Origin: Pseudorhizobium banfieldiae
Lineage (GTDB): Bacteria > Pseudomonadota > Alphaproteobacteria > Rhizobiales > Rhizobiaceae
Direction of reading: 5' to 3'
Length of the DNA: 64,000 nucleotides
Assembly: GCF_000967425.1 (NCBI RefSeq)
Contig: NZ_FO082820.1
Coordinates: 3,768,501 to 3,832,500, forward strand
In this document: positions 28,322 to 37,304 of the stretch, one piece after another
Layout: each line of letters begins with the position of its first letter
Numbering within the stretch: position 1 is the stretch's first letter
Made by a program: the position numbers and the translations under genes
Notes under the pieces: model-generated
What the model was told of the DNA's origin: nothing
Database searches by the model: none
What the model saw: the letters and a program-made list of their open reading frames with translations, nothing else

Positions 28322-31300
28322 TCACTTTGGCCGAAGCTCGGCAAGCGAACGGTCGAGGATCTCCGGCGACAGCGACACCACGCCGCCCGTCTCCGTATAT
28401 GCGAGGACGCAGCGAAAACGGTGCCTTGGATAGAGCGGCCGCAGGATCTCGCGGTAGAGGGCGAGCTGTGCCCGATGGACGAGGGGCACATCCTCTTCGC
28501 GATCCGGCGGCTTCCGGTTCGTCTTGTAGTCGAGGACCGTAACCTCCTCGTCATCCACCGCCATCCGGTCGATGCGGCCCGAGATGGCATAGTCCTGCCC
28601 GCCCAGGCGGAGCGTCCCCATGATCGATACCTCCGCCTGGCTGTGGCCGGAAAACACAGGCTGGAGATCAGGATGCTCGAGGACCGAAAGCACGCAGTGA
28701 ACCAAGGTCTCGCGCTCCGCCGACGGCCAGAAACGTGCCGCCCGCTCCGCATAGCGCCCTGCCGCCTCGGCCCGCCCGCCGGCCGAGAAATCCGGAAGAA
28801 CCTGGAGCATGCGGTGCACTAGCCGACCTTTCTGGAGAGACAGGCCATCTGCGGTCCTTTCCCCGAAGAGCGGCGATGCCGTCAGAAGATCGTCCGCCTC
28901 GTCTTCGACCATGGTGCCGGCGCCGGACGGGCTGAGTGGGCGTGGAAGCGAGACCTGTGGCGGAAGGGCGCGGCCGAGTGCCGCCGGCAGAGGCTGATCC
29001 TGATCCGGGCGTTCCTTCGCATCATCCGCACGCTTGGCGGTATAGACCCCTGCCGGAAGGCGCCAGCGGAAGCCGCCCCATTCCCCCTCCGGACCGGAAA
29101 AGCGAGCGGCGCTGCAATGCTGCGGGTGGCCGCAGAGGGCGTTTGCGATCATGCTGTTCCAGGTGTCGGGATTGGCATTCTTGCCGCGATATCCGCATAC
29201 GATCAGCCGGTCTGCAGCTCTCGTCATGCCGACGTAGAGTAGCCGCCGATACTCCTCCTCGGTCGCCTGCCTCAGCCGTTCGTCATCGGCACTCGTCAAG
29301 GAATTTGCGAGCGCCTTCGTCGGCACCCATGCCGGAACTTCCAGCCCATCCTGCGGCAGAAGGCGCAGTTTCGGCACATGCGAGGAAATGAAGGCCTTCG
29401 ACCCGCTGTCCACTAGGAAGACGATCGGCGCCTCCAGACCCTTGGAGGCATGCACGGTCATGATCCGCACCTCGTTACGGCCGCTGTCCTGTTCGCGCTT
29501 GATCTCCGGTGATTCGATCTCCAGCGTCGAAACGAAGGACTGGAGGCCTGGCAGACCCTTGCCTTCGTGATCGAGGGCGAAAGTCAGGAACTCGTCCAGG
29601 ATATCGCCCGCTTCTGTGCCCAGTCTCCCCAAGAACTGGCGACGCCCCCCCATTTGACCGAGAACCCGGGCATAGAGATCGTGGGGGCTCATCTGCCGTG
29701 ACATCGACAGGAGCTGCTTCAGTTTCTCTTTCACCGTTGCGAACCGCAGCGGCTGCTCGTCTGCAAGCCGGCACAGATGCTGCCAGACGCCGCTTCCCTC
29801 CGGCCGCAGTGCTGCCACTTCGAAAACTTCTTCTTCCGACAGGTTGAACAGCGGGCTCTTGAGCAGGGCTGACAGCGACAGGTCGTCCTGGGGCAGCACC
29901 AGGAAACGTCCGAGCGACAGGAGGTCTTGGACCGCAATGTGACTGGTGAGGCGAAGTCGGTCGGCACCGGCGACAGGAATATTGCCGCGCCGCTTGAGGG
30001 CCCGGGTGAGGGCGTTCACGAAGGCGTCGCGCTTGCGCACCAGCACGAGCACGTCTCCCGGCTCGATCGGTCGCTCGATGCCCTTCTCGATGATGGTCTC
30101 GCGTCCAATCATCTCTCCGATCGAATTGGCGATGCGCGACGCCAGGATCGCCGATGGCGCCTTGTCGGGCGTCGCATCGAATGGTGCCGTCCAGTCCTCG
30201 CCGGCATCGGCCACCTCCGGCACCACCACGTCCCACAGGTCGACGGCACCCGGATGCCCAATCCTGTTCGAGCGGTGGACGATAGTCTCGTCCTCGAACG
30301 TCAGTCCACGTGCGTTTTCGGGAAGCGAGAAGACCTGATCCACCGCCGACAGGACGTCGGCGGTGGAGCGGAAGGACAGCGGCAGCCGCACTGGGTGGAA
30401 TATCTGCCCGCTCGCCTCCACATCCGCACGTGTGCGGGTACGCTCCGCCGCGAATCGTTCCGGCTTTGCGCCCTGGAAGGAATAGATGGACTGTTTCTCG
30501 TCCCCGACGGCAAAGATCGTCCGTCTCGTCGTCCGGGCACTGCTGCCGGAATAGAAATCCTCCGCCAGCGATTTGATGACCTCCCACTGTACCGGACTGG
30601 TGTCCTGTGCCTCATCCACGAGGATGTGGTCGATCCCCTGGTCGAGCTTGTAGTGCACCCAGGCCCCGACCCCGTCCCGGGTCAGAAGATCTGCCGTTCG
30701 CGCTATAAGGTCTTCAAAGTCGAGCAGGCTGCGCTGCTTCTTCAGATCCTCGTAGTCGTCATTCAGCCGTTCGGCGAGCACGAGCGCGGCAGCCGTTGCC
30801 CTTGCCATGCGCATGACGCGCAGCCGATCGCGGCAGGTGAGAACGTAGTTGCGGGCGAGATTGACGGCGCTGGCGAGCGCGGGCGCTGCGTCGAGCATCT
30901 TCTTCGCCACCAGCGAACCGTCTGCCTTCGGCTTGCCGACGCTGGTGAGAAACAGACCCTCAAGAATCTGGACGCGCCGATGCACATCGCTCTCCGTTTG
31001 GCAGAGGCGCAGACCGTAGGCGACCTCCTGCACCTTGGAGCCTCCCTTCTCGTCCGCAAGCTGCAGATATGTGGCCAATGTCCCTCCCGAAAGGCCGGGA
31101 AGCGGCCAGTAGCTTTCGGCGACGGAGGCTTCCGTTGCGGCTTCTGGCAGGCCGAAGGCGCGCCGCAGGAGGCGATCGACACCTCCTTGCCGGTCTGCAT
31201 GGGCGAGAAACTGCCGGATCGCCGTGCGGTGTGCGACAATCTCGCCGAGTAGGTTCTCCAGCCCGAACTCATCACCGAGGTCAAGCACATGGGCAAATGC

Positions 31301-31864
31301 CTCTGCCAGCACTGGGTCGTCTTCCGCCGACGTGGCGGTCAGCAGTGAACGACGCGCCTCGGCAAGGAGGGCAGAGGCAGCACGATCATCCAGGACGGAG
31401 AAATGCCCTGCCACATTCGCCTCAAGCGGAAACTGGTGGAGGAGCGCCTCGCAGAAGGCATGGATCGTCTGGATCTTCAAGCCGCCCGGTGTCTCAAGTG
31501 CCCTTGCAAACAGCCGCCGGGCCTCCGCAAGTTTCAACGCATCCGGCTCCGCACCCTCGATCGAGGCGATCCGCTGCTTCAGGTCGCGGTCATCGAGGAC
31601 GGCCCATTCGGCCAGCCGCTGGAAGACGCGGTTCGACATCTCCGAGGCCGCAGCCTTGGTATAGGTGAGGCAGAGGATGGAGGACGGGCGGCATCCCGAA
31701 AGCAGCAGCCGGATCACCCGCTGCGTCAGCACATGCGTCTTTCCGGATCCGGCATTCGCCGAGACCCAGGCGGAACTCGCAGGATCGGAGGCGAGCGACT
31801 GTCGTGTCGCCGTCCAGTCCAGCCAGTCGCGCGGATCGTCCCCCTGGGGCAGGACGTCATTCAT
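28322..31864 (-). CDS. addA: Double-strand break repair helicase-nuclease AddA
   Basis: AddA is the UvrD-like helicase and nuclease subunit of AddAB, the alphaproteobacterial counterpart of RecBCD. From the ATG at 31864 the product is 1180 residues. VSANAGSGKTHVLTQR is the Walker A motif, LVDEAQDTSPVQW motif II and GDEKQSIYSFQGA motif III. The C-terminal nuclease has DYKTNR with catalytic acidic residues and Lys. It overlaps addB by 8 bp; a longer frame inside addB is rejected. Confidence 0.96.
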   Translation of the reverse strand: MNDVLPQGDDPRDWLDWTATRQSLASDPASSAWVSANAGSGKTHVLTQRVIRLLLSGCRPSSILCLTYTKAAASEMSNRVFQRLAEWAVLDDRDLKQRIASIEGAEPDALKLAEARRLFARALETPGGLKIQTIHAFCEALLHQFPLEANVAGHFSVLDDRAASALLAEARRSLLTATSAEDDPVLAEAFAHVLDLGDEFGLENLLGEIVAHRTAIRQFLAHADRQGGVDRLLRRAFGLPEAATEASVAESYWPLPGLSGGTLATYLQLADEKGGSKVQEVAYGLRLCQTESDVHRRVQILEGLFLTSVGKPKADGSLVAKKMLDAAPALASAVNLARNYVLTCRDRLRVMRMARATAAALVLAERLNDDYEDLKKQRSLLDFEDLIARTADLLTRDGVGAWVHYKLDQGIDHILVDEAQDTSPVQWEVIKSLAEDFYSGSSARTTRRTIFAVGDEKQSIYSFQGAKPERFAAERTRTRADVEASGQIFHPVRLPLSFRSTADVLSAVDQVFSLPENARGLTFEDETIVHRSNRIGHPGAVDLWDVVVPEVADAGEDWTAPFDATPDKAPSAILASRIANSIGEMIGRETIIEKGIERPIEPGDVLVLVRKRDAFVNALTRALKRRGNIPVAGADRLRLTSHIAVQDLLSLGRFLVLPQDDLSLSALLKSPLFNLSEEEVFEVAALRPEGSGVWQHLCRLADEQPLRFATVKEKLKQLLSMSRQMSPHDLYARVLGQMGGRRQFLGRLGTEAGDILDEFLTFALDHEGKGLPGLQSFVSTLEIESPEIKREQDSGRNEVRIMTVHASKGLEAPIVFLVDSGSKAFISSHVPKLRLLPQDGLEVPAWVPTKALANSLTSADDERLRQATEEEYRRLLYVGMTRAADRLIVCGYRGKNANPDTWNSMIANALCGHPQHCSAARFSGPEGEWGGFRWRLPAGVYTAKRADDAKERPDQDQPLPAALGRALPPQVSLPRPLSPSGAGTMVEDEADDLLTASPLFGERTADGLSLQKGRLVHRMLQVLPDFSAGGRAEAAGRYAERAARFWPSAERETLVHCVLSVLEHPDLQPVFSGHSQAEVSIMGTLRLGGQDYAISGRIDRMAVDDEEVTVLDYKTNRKPPDREEDVPLVHRAQLALYREILRPLYPRHRFRCVLAYTETGGVVSLSPEILDRSLAELRPK

Positions 31865-34800
31865 CGGCCTCGACCTCCTCGGCATCGGCGGTCGACCATT
31901 CGGCGACACGAGCGAGATGGTCGTAATCGCCGCCATAGTCGCTCTGCATGAAGGGTACGAGGCGAGAGGCGAATCCCGTCCTGCCGCTCCGCAGATGCGT
32001 CACGAACTTCGTCAACTGCTCGATCGACTCGTCGGCAAGGTCCATGGCCGACTTGCCGCCCTTCTTGGCTTCATTGTTGACGCATTCCGGCTTGAAACGG
32101 TCGCCCGGCTTCAGTCGGACGTAAAGAAGCTCGTCGACGTCGACCGCGCCGACGGATTTGAAGGCACCGGCCCGGAGAGCCGCCGCCTCCAGAGCCAGTT
32201 GCGGGTCGAGAAGCGAACGCGCTTGCGAGCAGGTCGGGCTCGATCCCGTCTTGTAGTCGATGATACTGGCAAGGTTAGACCCCTTGATGTCGATCCGGTC
32301 GGCAATGCCCGTCAGCCGGACGTCCACCCCTGGAATGTCCCAGCCGGCGCCGCATTCGGTGGCGGTCGTCCGGATGTCGGGCGCCCGGCGTGCCTCCCAT
32401 TCAAGGAAGGCACGGCCGACTTCCACGAAACGAGGCCGCCAGACTCGGTCGATATGCGGCGGCAGGCGTTCGGCGTCGAAGAGTTCATCAGTGATCCGAC
32501 GCATCGCCTCCAGCGAGACCGGTGTGCCGGCGACGTGCTTTTCCCTTGTATAGCGGTCGATGATGGCGTGATAGAGCGTGCCGCGGTCGGCTGCGCCGGG
32601 ATCGGCGTTGAAGGGTGCGACCGGATCGAGCCTCAGGATTCGGCGGGCATAGATCGCATAAGGGTCTCGTCGTAACCGTCCGACTTCGCTGAAGGAATAG
32701 CGCCTTGGCTGCAGGTCTGCCGGCGGTTTCGGCGCGGGACGTTTCGCCGGCGCCTGGTTCTCGCCGGCATCGATCTCGCTCGCCCAACGCCGGTACTGAT
32801 CGCCACGCGTTCGGAGCTGCCGCGCGAGATCCTCCCCTCCGAGCGCCAGCAGTCGCTGCAGCCACCGTGATGCAACGGTTGGCGTGGAACCCTGTCGAAG
32901 CGAGCGCGTATAGATCAGCTGCCGCGTTCCGCTGGCCATGACGAAGTCATGCGCCAGTTGCCCGATCCGCCGCTCCGGCGGCTCCAGTCCCATTTCCGTT
33001 TTCATTGTCCGCGAGAGGAAGGGGTTGTTGACGGTCTGCCCCGGCCACGAGCCTTCGTTCATTCCCCCGAGGATCATCGTGTCCACGGTCTGCAGGCGGG
33101 CTTCCAGCGTGCCGAAGATGAACACCCGCGGATGGCTCAGCGAACGCGGCTTGACGGCCTCGCCGGTCGTCAGAGCCTGCATGATATCGATCCATTGCGG
33201 CCCGTCCGCCTCCATCTGCCCGTCGGTGTCGATCACCTCGCCGAGAAGGGAGGTGAGCCGCTCTCCCGCTTCCCCCGACCAGAGGGAGGAGAGGTCGCCT
33301 CCTTCATCGGCGCAGATGGCTTCCAGCGCCCGTCCGGTGCGGGTTGCCCAATCGGAAAGAGTCAGTTTGGAGGTCAACCCGCGCCCATCAGCCCTACGCG
33401 CAAACAGTGCGCCGGCAAGCGGTTCAACGGCTTCACCCAGTCGCTGTGCCAGGTTGAGGGCTGCGGCGAAGGCCATCTCGGGGAGGGTGGAACACCATGC
33501 CGGCGGATGGCGATCCTCGCGCTGTGCTTCCCGCTGCTCCTCGAGCAGGGGTGCAAGCGCCGAGATGTCCAGGTCCGCCCGACCGCCCCTCAAGGCGATG
33601 AGCTCAAGCGCTTCGGCCGCCTCACGAAGCGTTTCGCGCTCCATCCCGAGGCGCATCAGCGGATGCTTCAGGAGCGAGGTTATCGCCACCGGATCGCCGG
33701 GTCGCAGCGTTGCCTCCAGGAGAAGCTGGAGCAGGGTTCCCTGCGGCGTCGCGGAAAGGGGCGTACCTGCCGTGTCGTCGGCCGTAATTCCGAAGCGCGC
33801 AAGCTCCGCCGTCACCCGCCGCGCAAGTGCGCGGTCGGGCGTAATCAGCGCCGCTTGTGACTCGCGCCCCCCCTGTCCCGGCTGTTCAAGTGCGAGACGC
33901 AGTGCGATGGCGATCGCCACGGCCTCTTCCCGCTCGTTCGCTGCCTCGATGAGGGCAACGCCCTTGAAGGCATCCTCAAGATCCTGAGGGCTCGTCTCGC
34001 TGCGCCAGGTGCTCCATTCATCCGTTGCAGCCGACGGAGCAAGCGCTTGCGAAATGGTCCGGTCGCGAAAATGGAGGTCGGCCGATGGTGGCTCCAGCAC
34101 GGTCACCTCGTCACGATCGACGCCGAGCTTGAGGAGCAGGCGGGACAGTGCGAATTGCGGATGACTGCGGCTTGAGGGCTCTATCCGTCCCGACGGGGCT
34201 TCGCTACTGATCGCCTGCCAATGGTCGGAGGGCATGGCGCAATCCAGCCCGGGCAGGACGACCGCCCCTTCCGGGAGACCTGCGATTGCGGCAATGAGAT
34301 CCGCGGCGGCCGGGATTGAGCCCGTCGATCCGGCGACAATCACCGGTCCCTTGTGCTGGCGCTCGCCAATCCGCCGTGCTTCGCCGCGTAGGAGGGCTGC
34401 CTGGTGGCGGGCGGGTGAGGAGCGGCGCAGTTCCTCAAGCCGCCCGGGCCAGAACTCGCTGGCGATGCGAAGAAACTCCGCGGTGAGCTGCCACCAGATC
34501 GCAAGGTCGGCAGGCCGGAGATTATCCAGTTCCGCCCAGTCCCGTTCTTCCGTTTCGACGGAATCGATCAGTTCGGCCAGCGATCGCGCAAGCCAGATGG
34601 CATCCGCCGGACTCGCCGGCGCAATCAGCGGCGAGTCCGAATGGATGTCGATGACCACCTGCGGTAGCCTGTTGCGCCAGGCGAGGATCAGCCGACCGAG
34701 TTCCAGAAGCCGAGCCACCCCGCCGATCGGCGTTGCCAGGTCCATCTCTTCAGGCGCAGCGAGATCGAAATAGCCACTGTCGTCCTCCGTCTCGCCAAGC

Positions 34801-35048
34801 GGACGGACGACGGGAAGAATGGCGGAACCTCCACCCAGAAGGTCCACAAATTCTGAGCGTAGCACGCGTGCCGCGCGTCGCGTCGGGACGAAAATGGTGA
34901 CATTGGCGAGCGACAGCGGATCCCGTGGGTCGTGATGGAAGCCCTCGTGCAATCTACCGTCACAAAGTGCGGCGGCGACTGTCCTCAGGAACGGCGTGCC
35001 CGGGGGGATGGTGAAAACCCGCTTGTGACGGCGGCCCTCCATGGTCAC
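31857..35048 (-). CDS. addB: Double-strand break repair protein AddB
   Basis: AddB is the second nuclease subunit of AddAB. The 1063-residue protein matches the alphaproteobacterial form. It has a degenerate N-terminal helicase-like part with FVPTRRAARVLR, a central LGGMNEGSWP motif, and a C-terminal nuclease with IIDYKTGSSP. The start overlaps the preceding murU-like gene by 4 bp; an ATG two codons later is possible. Confidence 0.95.
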   Translation of the reverse strand: MTMEGRRHKRVFTIPPGTPFLRTVAAALCDGRLHEGFHHDPRDPLSLANVTIFVPTRRAARVLRSEFVDLLGGGSAILPVVRPLGETEDDSGYFDLAAPEEMDLATPIGGVARLLELGRLILAWRNRLPQVVIDIHSDSPLIAPASPADAIWLARSLAELIDSVETEERDWAELDNLRPADLAIWWQLTAEFLRIASEFWPGRLEELRRSSPARHQAALLRGEARRIGERQHKGPVIVAGSTGSIPAAADLIAAIAGLPEGAVVLPGLDCAMPSDHWQAISSEAPSGRIEPSSRSHPQFALSRLLLKLGVDRDEVTVLEPPSADLHFRDRTISQALAPSAATDEWSTWRSETSPQDLEDAFKGVALIEAANEREEAVAIAIALRLALEQPGQGGRESQAALITPDRALARRVTAELARFGITADDTAGTPLSATPQGTLLQLLLEATLRPGDPVAITSLLKHPLMRLGMERETLREAAEALELIALRGGRADLDISALAPLLEEQREAQREDRHPPAWCSTLPEMAFAAALNLAQRLGEAVEPLAGALFARRADGRGLTSKLTLSDWATRTGRALEAICADEGGDLSSLWSGEAGERLTSLLGEVIDTDGQMEADGPQWIDIMQALTTGEAVKPRSLSHPRVFIFGTLEARLQTVDTMILGGMNEGSWPGQTVNNPFLSRTMKTEMGLEPPERRIGQLAHDFVMASGTRQLIYTRSLRQGSTPTVASRWLQRLLALGGEDLARQLRTRGDQYRRWASEIDAGENQAPAKRPAPKPPADLQPRRYSFSEVGRLRRDPYAIYARRILRLDPVAPFNADPGAADRGTLYHAIIDRYTREKHVAGTPVSLEAMRRITDELFDAERLPPHIDRVWRPRFVEVGRAFLEWEARRAPDIRTTATECGAGWDIPGVDVRLTGIADRIDIKGSNLASIIDYKTGSSPTCSQARSLLDPQLALEAAALRAGAFKSVGAVDVDELLYVRLKPGDRFKPECVNNEAKKGGKSAMDLADESIEQLTKFVTHLRSGRTGFASRLVPFMQSDYGGDYDHLARVAEWSTADAEEVEADE

Positions 35049-35773
35049 GCCTCAGCGTGGAGACGGGAGAGAACCTCTTCCGCCTCGACGAGTGCGTCGG
35101 GTGTCCCGACCGTCAGCCAGTGACCCTCGAGCACGAGGCCGTAGAGCCGGCCCGCGGCAATGGCTTTGTCGAAATAGAGATTGAGGTTGAAGGCGTCGTC
35201 TGGCGCATCGTCCAGAAGGGAAGAGTGCATCGCAATGGCTCCGGCATAGACGAGCGGCTGGGCTCCGTCGCGATAGCGCGTCAGGCGTCCGTATTCGTCT
35301 AGCTCAAAATCCTTCTTTCCGTTATGGCCCGTGGTCCGCTCCAGAGGTACGCAAAGGAGTGCCATATCCATCACGGCAGGGTCGAAGAAGGTGGCAAGAC
35401 GCTCCAGGTTCGTGGGCTGACCCGATTTTTCCCCTACCCAGAACAGGTCCGCATTCATCACGAAGAGCGGGGCCCGATCCAACAGGCGGACGCCTTTGGC
35501 GAGCCCGCCGCCCGAATTCATCAACCCAGCGCGTTCGTCGGAAATCGTCACCTCCAGCCGCGGATAGACCTTCAGATGCGCCTCCATCTGGTCGGCGAAA
35601 TGATGGACGTTGACGACTGCCCGACGGACCCCTGCATCGGCAAGCGCATCCAGCGCGTAATCGATCATCGCCTTGCCTGCGACCGGCACCAGGGGTTTCG
35701 GCATGGTATCGGTGATTGGGCGGAGGCGGGTTCCAAGACCCGCTGCGAGGACCATGGCCTGGGCGATCTTCAT
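35045..35773 (-). CDS. murU: Nucleotidyltransferase, probably N-acetylmuramate 1-phosphate uridylyltransferase (MurU-like)
   Basis: The 242-residue protein has the NTP-transferase signature LAAGLGTRLRPITDTMPKPL at residues 9-28 and the FVMNADLFW motif that binds metal. MurU makes UDP-MurNAc from MurNAc-1-phosphate in a recycling route that bypasses MurA. The neighbouring phosphotransferase domain matches AmgK, which makes that substrate, so the pair supports this reading. Other sugar-1-phosphate nucleotidyltransferases remain possible. It lies 22 bp after the tsaE-amgK gene and overlaps addB. Confidence 0.8.
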   Translation of the reverse strand: MKIAQAMVLAAGLGTRLRPITDTMPKPLVPVAGKAMIDYALDALADAGVRRAVVNVHHFADQMEAHLKVYPRLEVTISDERAGLMNSGGGLAKGVRLLDRAPLFVMNADLFWVGEKSGQPTNLERLATFFDPAVMDMALLCVPLERTTGHNGKKDFELDEYGRLTRYRDGAQPLVYAGAIAMHSSLLDDAPDDAFNLNLYFDKAIAAGRLYGLVLEGHWLTVGTPDALVEAEEVLSRLHAEA

Positions 35774-35795
35774 GTCCTGCTTTCTAAAGCAGGGC

Positions 35796-37304
35796 TCATG
35801 ATTCGGGTAGCTCTATTCCGGTCTCCAGGCACCAGTGGCGAAGCGGAGCGAGCGCTTCGTGCTTTAGGGCTTGCGCGAGGTGGGCGAGGGTGCGCGGCAT
35901 ATGTTGCATGTAACCGGGCTTGCCGTCGCGCTTCATCAGTCGCACCCAGAGCCCGGCAAGCTTGCAATTGCGTTGCGCCGACATGATCGCGAACGCCTTG
36001 AGGAAGGCCGCTTCATTGAACGAGCCGAGTGACCGTCGCAAGGCGAAGTAGTCACGCATCATCTGTTCTGCCAGTGCAGGCGAAACATCGACCCGCGCAT
36101 CCTGGACGATCGAGGCGAGATCATAGGCGGTCGGGCCGATCATGGCATCCTGGAAATCGATGATCCCGACCCGGCGGACGCCGGATTCGTGGGCGCGCCA
36201 GATGATGTTTGGGGAATGGAAGTCGCGCAGCAGCAGGTTTCTCTCGGCGGGCGCGAGTTCGGCAATCAGATCGTCCCAGACGGCCAGATAGGCCTGCCTT
36301 TCCTCCTCGGTGGGGTCGGTGCCGCGCTTCCAGGGAAGGTGCCAGTCGAGCAGGAGGCGGGCCTCGATCTTCATCGCCATCGGGTCGAAGTCGGGGACAT
36401 GATGGACGCGGCCATCCACGGGAAGATCCTGGCGCGGCGGGTGGCCGTGCAGATAGGCGAGGCAGACGACGCTTTCCCGGTAGCGATCCGGGATCGGCCG
36501 GCCCTTTTCGTCAAGGACGCCTTCCTGCCCGAGGTCCTCGATAAGCAGGATTCCCTGGTCGTAGTCGACCCGCAGGACCTCCGGCGCAGCGAGGCTGAGC
36601 TCGCGGAGGTACCGGGAAATGGCGACGAACGGGTACGCGTCTTCTGCAAGGTGGACAACTTTCGGATAGGGCTTCCCGTCGTGCACCGGCGGCCCGTCGG
36701 GCTGGCGAGGCCAGTTCATCAGGATGAGCGAACCGCCCTCACTTGGCGCAACAGTTTCGTAGGCACGCACCGAGGCATCGCCGGTTAGGTACCGCCGCCT
36801 CGCTTCGGGGTACCCCCACTGGGTCAGCATTGCACGAATGGACAGCGATCGCCGGATGCGCTCCAGCGCCGGAGCGGGCCCTGAAATGCTAGCGGTTCGG
36901 CCGGCACCATTGTGCTCCAGCCGCATCGTCAGCCGATGCGGAGGGAGAAAATCCCAAGCCATCTCCGGCCATTCGACCAACGCGATGCCCGTGGCGAGAG
37001 TTTCGTCCAGGCCGAGTTCATCCAGCTCGGATGGATCTCCAAGCCGATAGAGGTCGAGATGGGCAACGGGAATGCGCAGTTCGTAGTTCTGCACCAGTGT
37101 GAAGGTGGGCGAGGGAACCTCGAGGGCGTCCTCATCCGCCATGGCACGCAACAGGGCGCGTGCGAATGTCGACTTGCCGGCTCCGAGATCCCCCGATAGC
37201 GCTAGGCAGTCCCCTTGCCGTAGCGCAAGCGCGAGGTCTTCGCCGAGCCGGATTGTCGCCGCTTCGTCCGCAAGGGTGACGACGATCGCCGGGTTACCGC
37301 TCAT
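35796..37304 (-). CDS. tsaE: Fusion of TsaE (t6A ATPase) and an AmgK-like sugar kinase
   Basis: This 502-residue protein joins two domains. Residues 1 to about 150 are TsaE, the ATPase of the tRNA t6A37 synthesis complex, with Walker A GDLGAGKST (38-46), PSPTFTLVQNY and the conserved HLDLYRL. The rest, from about 165, is an aminoglycoside-phosphotransferase fold with LLLRDFHSPNI as Brenner motif and IIDFQDAM as metal-binding motif. AmgK phosphorylates MurNAc at C1, which suits the adjacent MurU-like gene. The start overlaps the divL stop by 4 bp. The fusion is seen directly; the kinase substrate is inferred. Confidence 0.88.
   Translation of the reverse strand: MSGNPAIVVTLADEAATIRLGEDLALALRQGDCLALSGDLGAGKSTFARALLRAMADEDALEVPSPTFTLVQNYELRIPVAHLDLYRLGDPSELDELGLDETLATGIALVEWPEMAWDFLPPHRLTMRLEHNGAGRTASISGPAPALERIRRSLSIRAMLTQWGYPEARRRYLTGDASVRAYETVAPSEGGSLILMNWPRQPDGPPVHDGKPYPKVVHLAEDAYPFVAISRYLRELSLAAPEVLRVDYDQGILLIEDLGQEGVLDEKGRPIPDRYRESVVCLAYLHGHPPRQDLPVDGRVHHVPDFDPMAMKIEARLLLDWHLPWKRGTDPTEEERQAYLAVWDDLIAELAPAERNLLLRDFHSPNIIWRAHESGVRRVGIIDFQDAMIGPTAYDLASIVQDARVDVSPALAEQMMRDYFALRRSLGSFNEAAFLKAFAIMSAQRNCKLAGLWVRLMKRDGKPGYMQHMPRTLAHLAQALKHEALAPLRHWCLETGIELPES

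Noticed and set aside
30423..30437. CCGCACGTGTGCGG-like palindrome within addA
   Set aside because: It is imperfect on checking and is explained by codons of a conserved gene.
29927..31252. 441-codon open frame on plus opposite addA
   Set aside because: Shadow frame; helicase motifs are on the minus strand.
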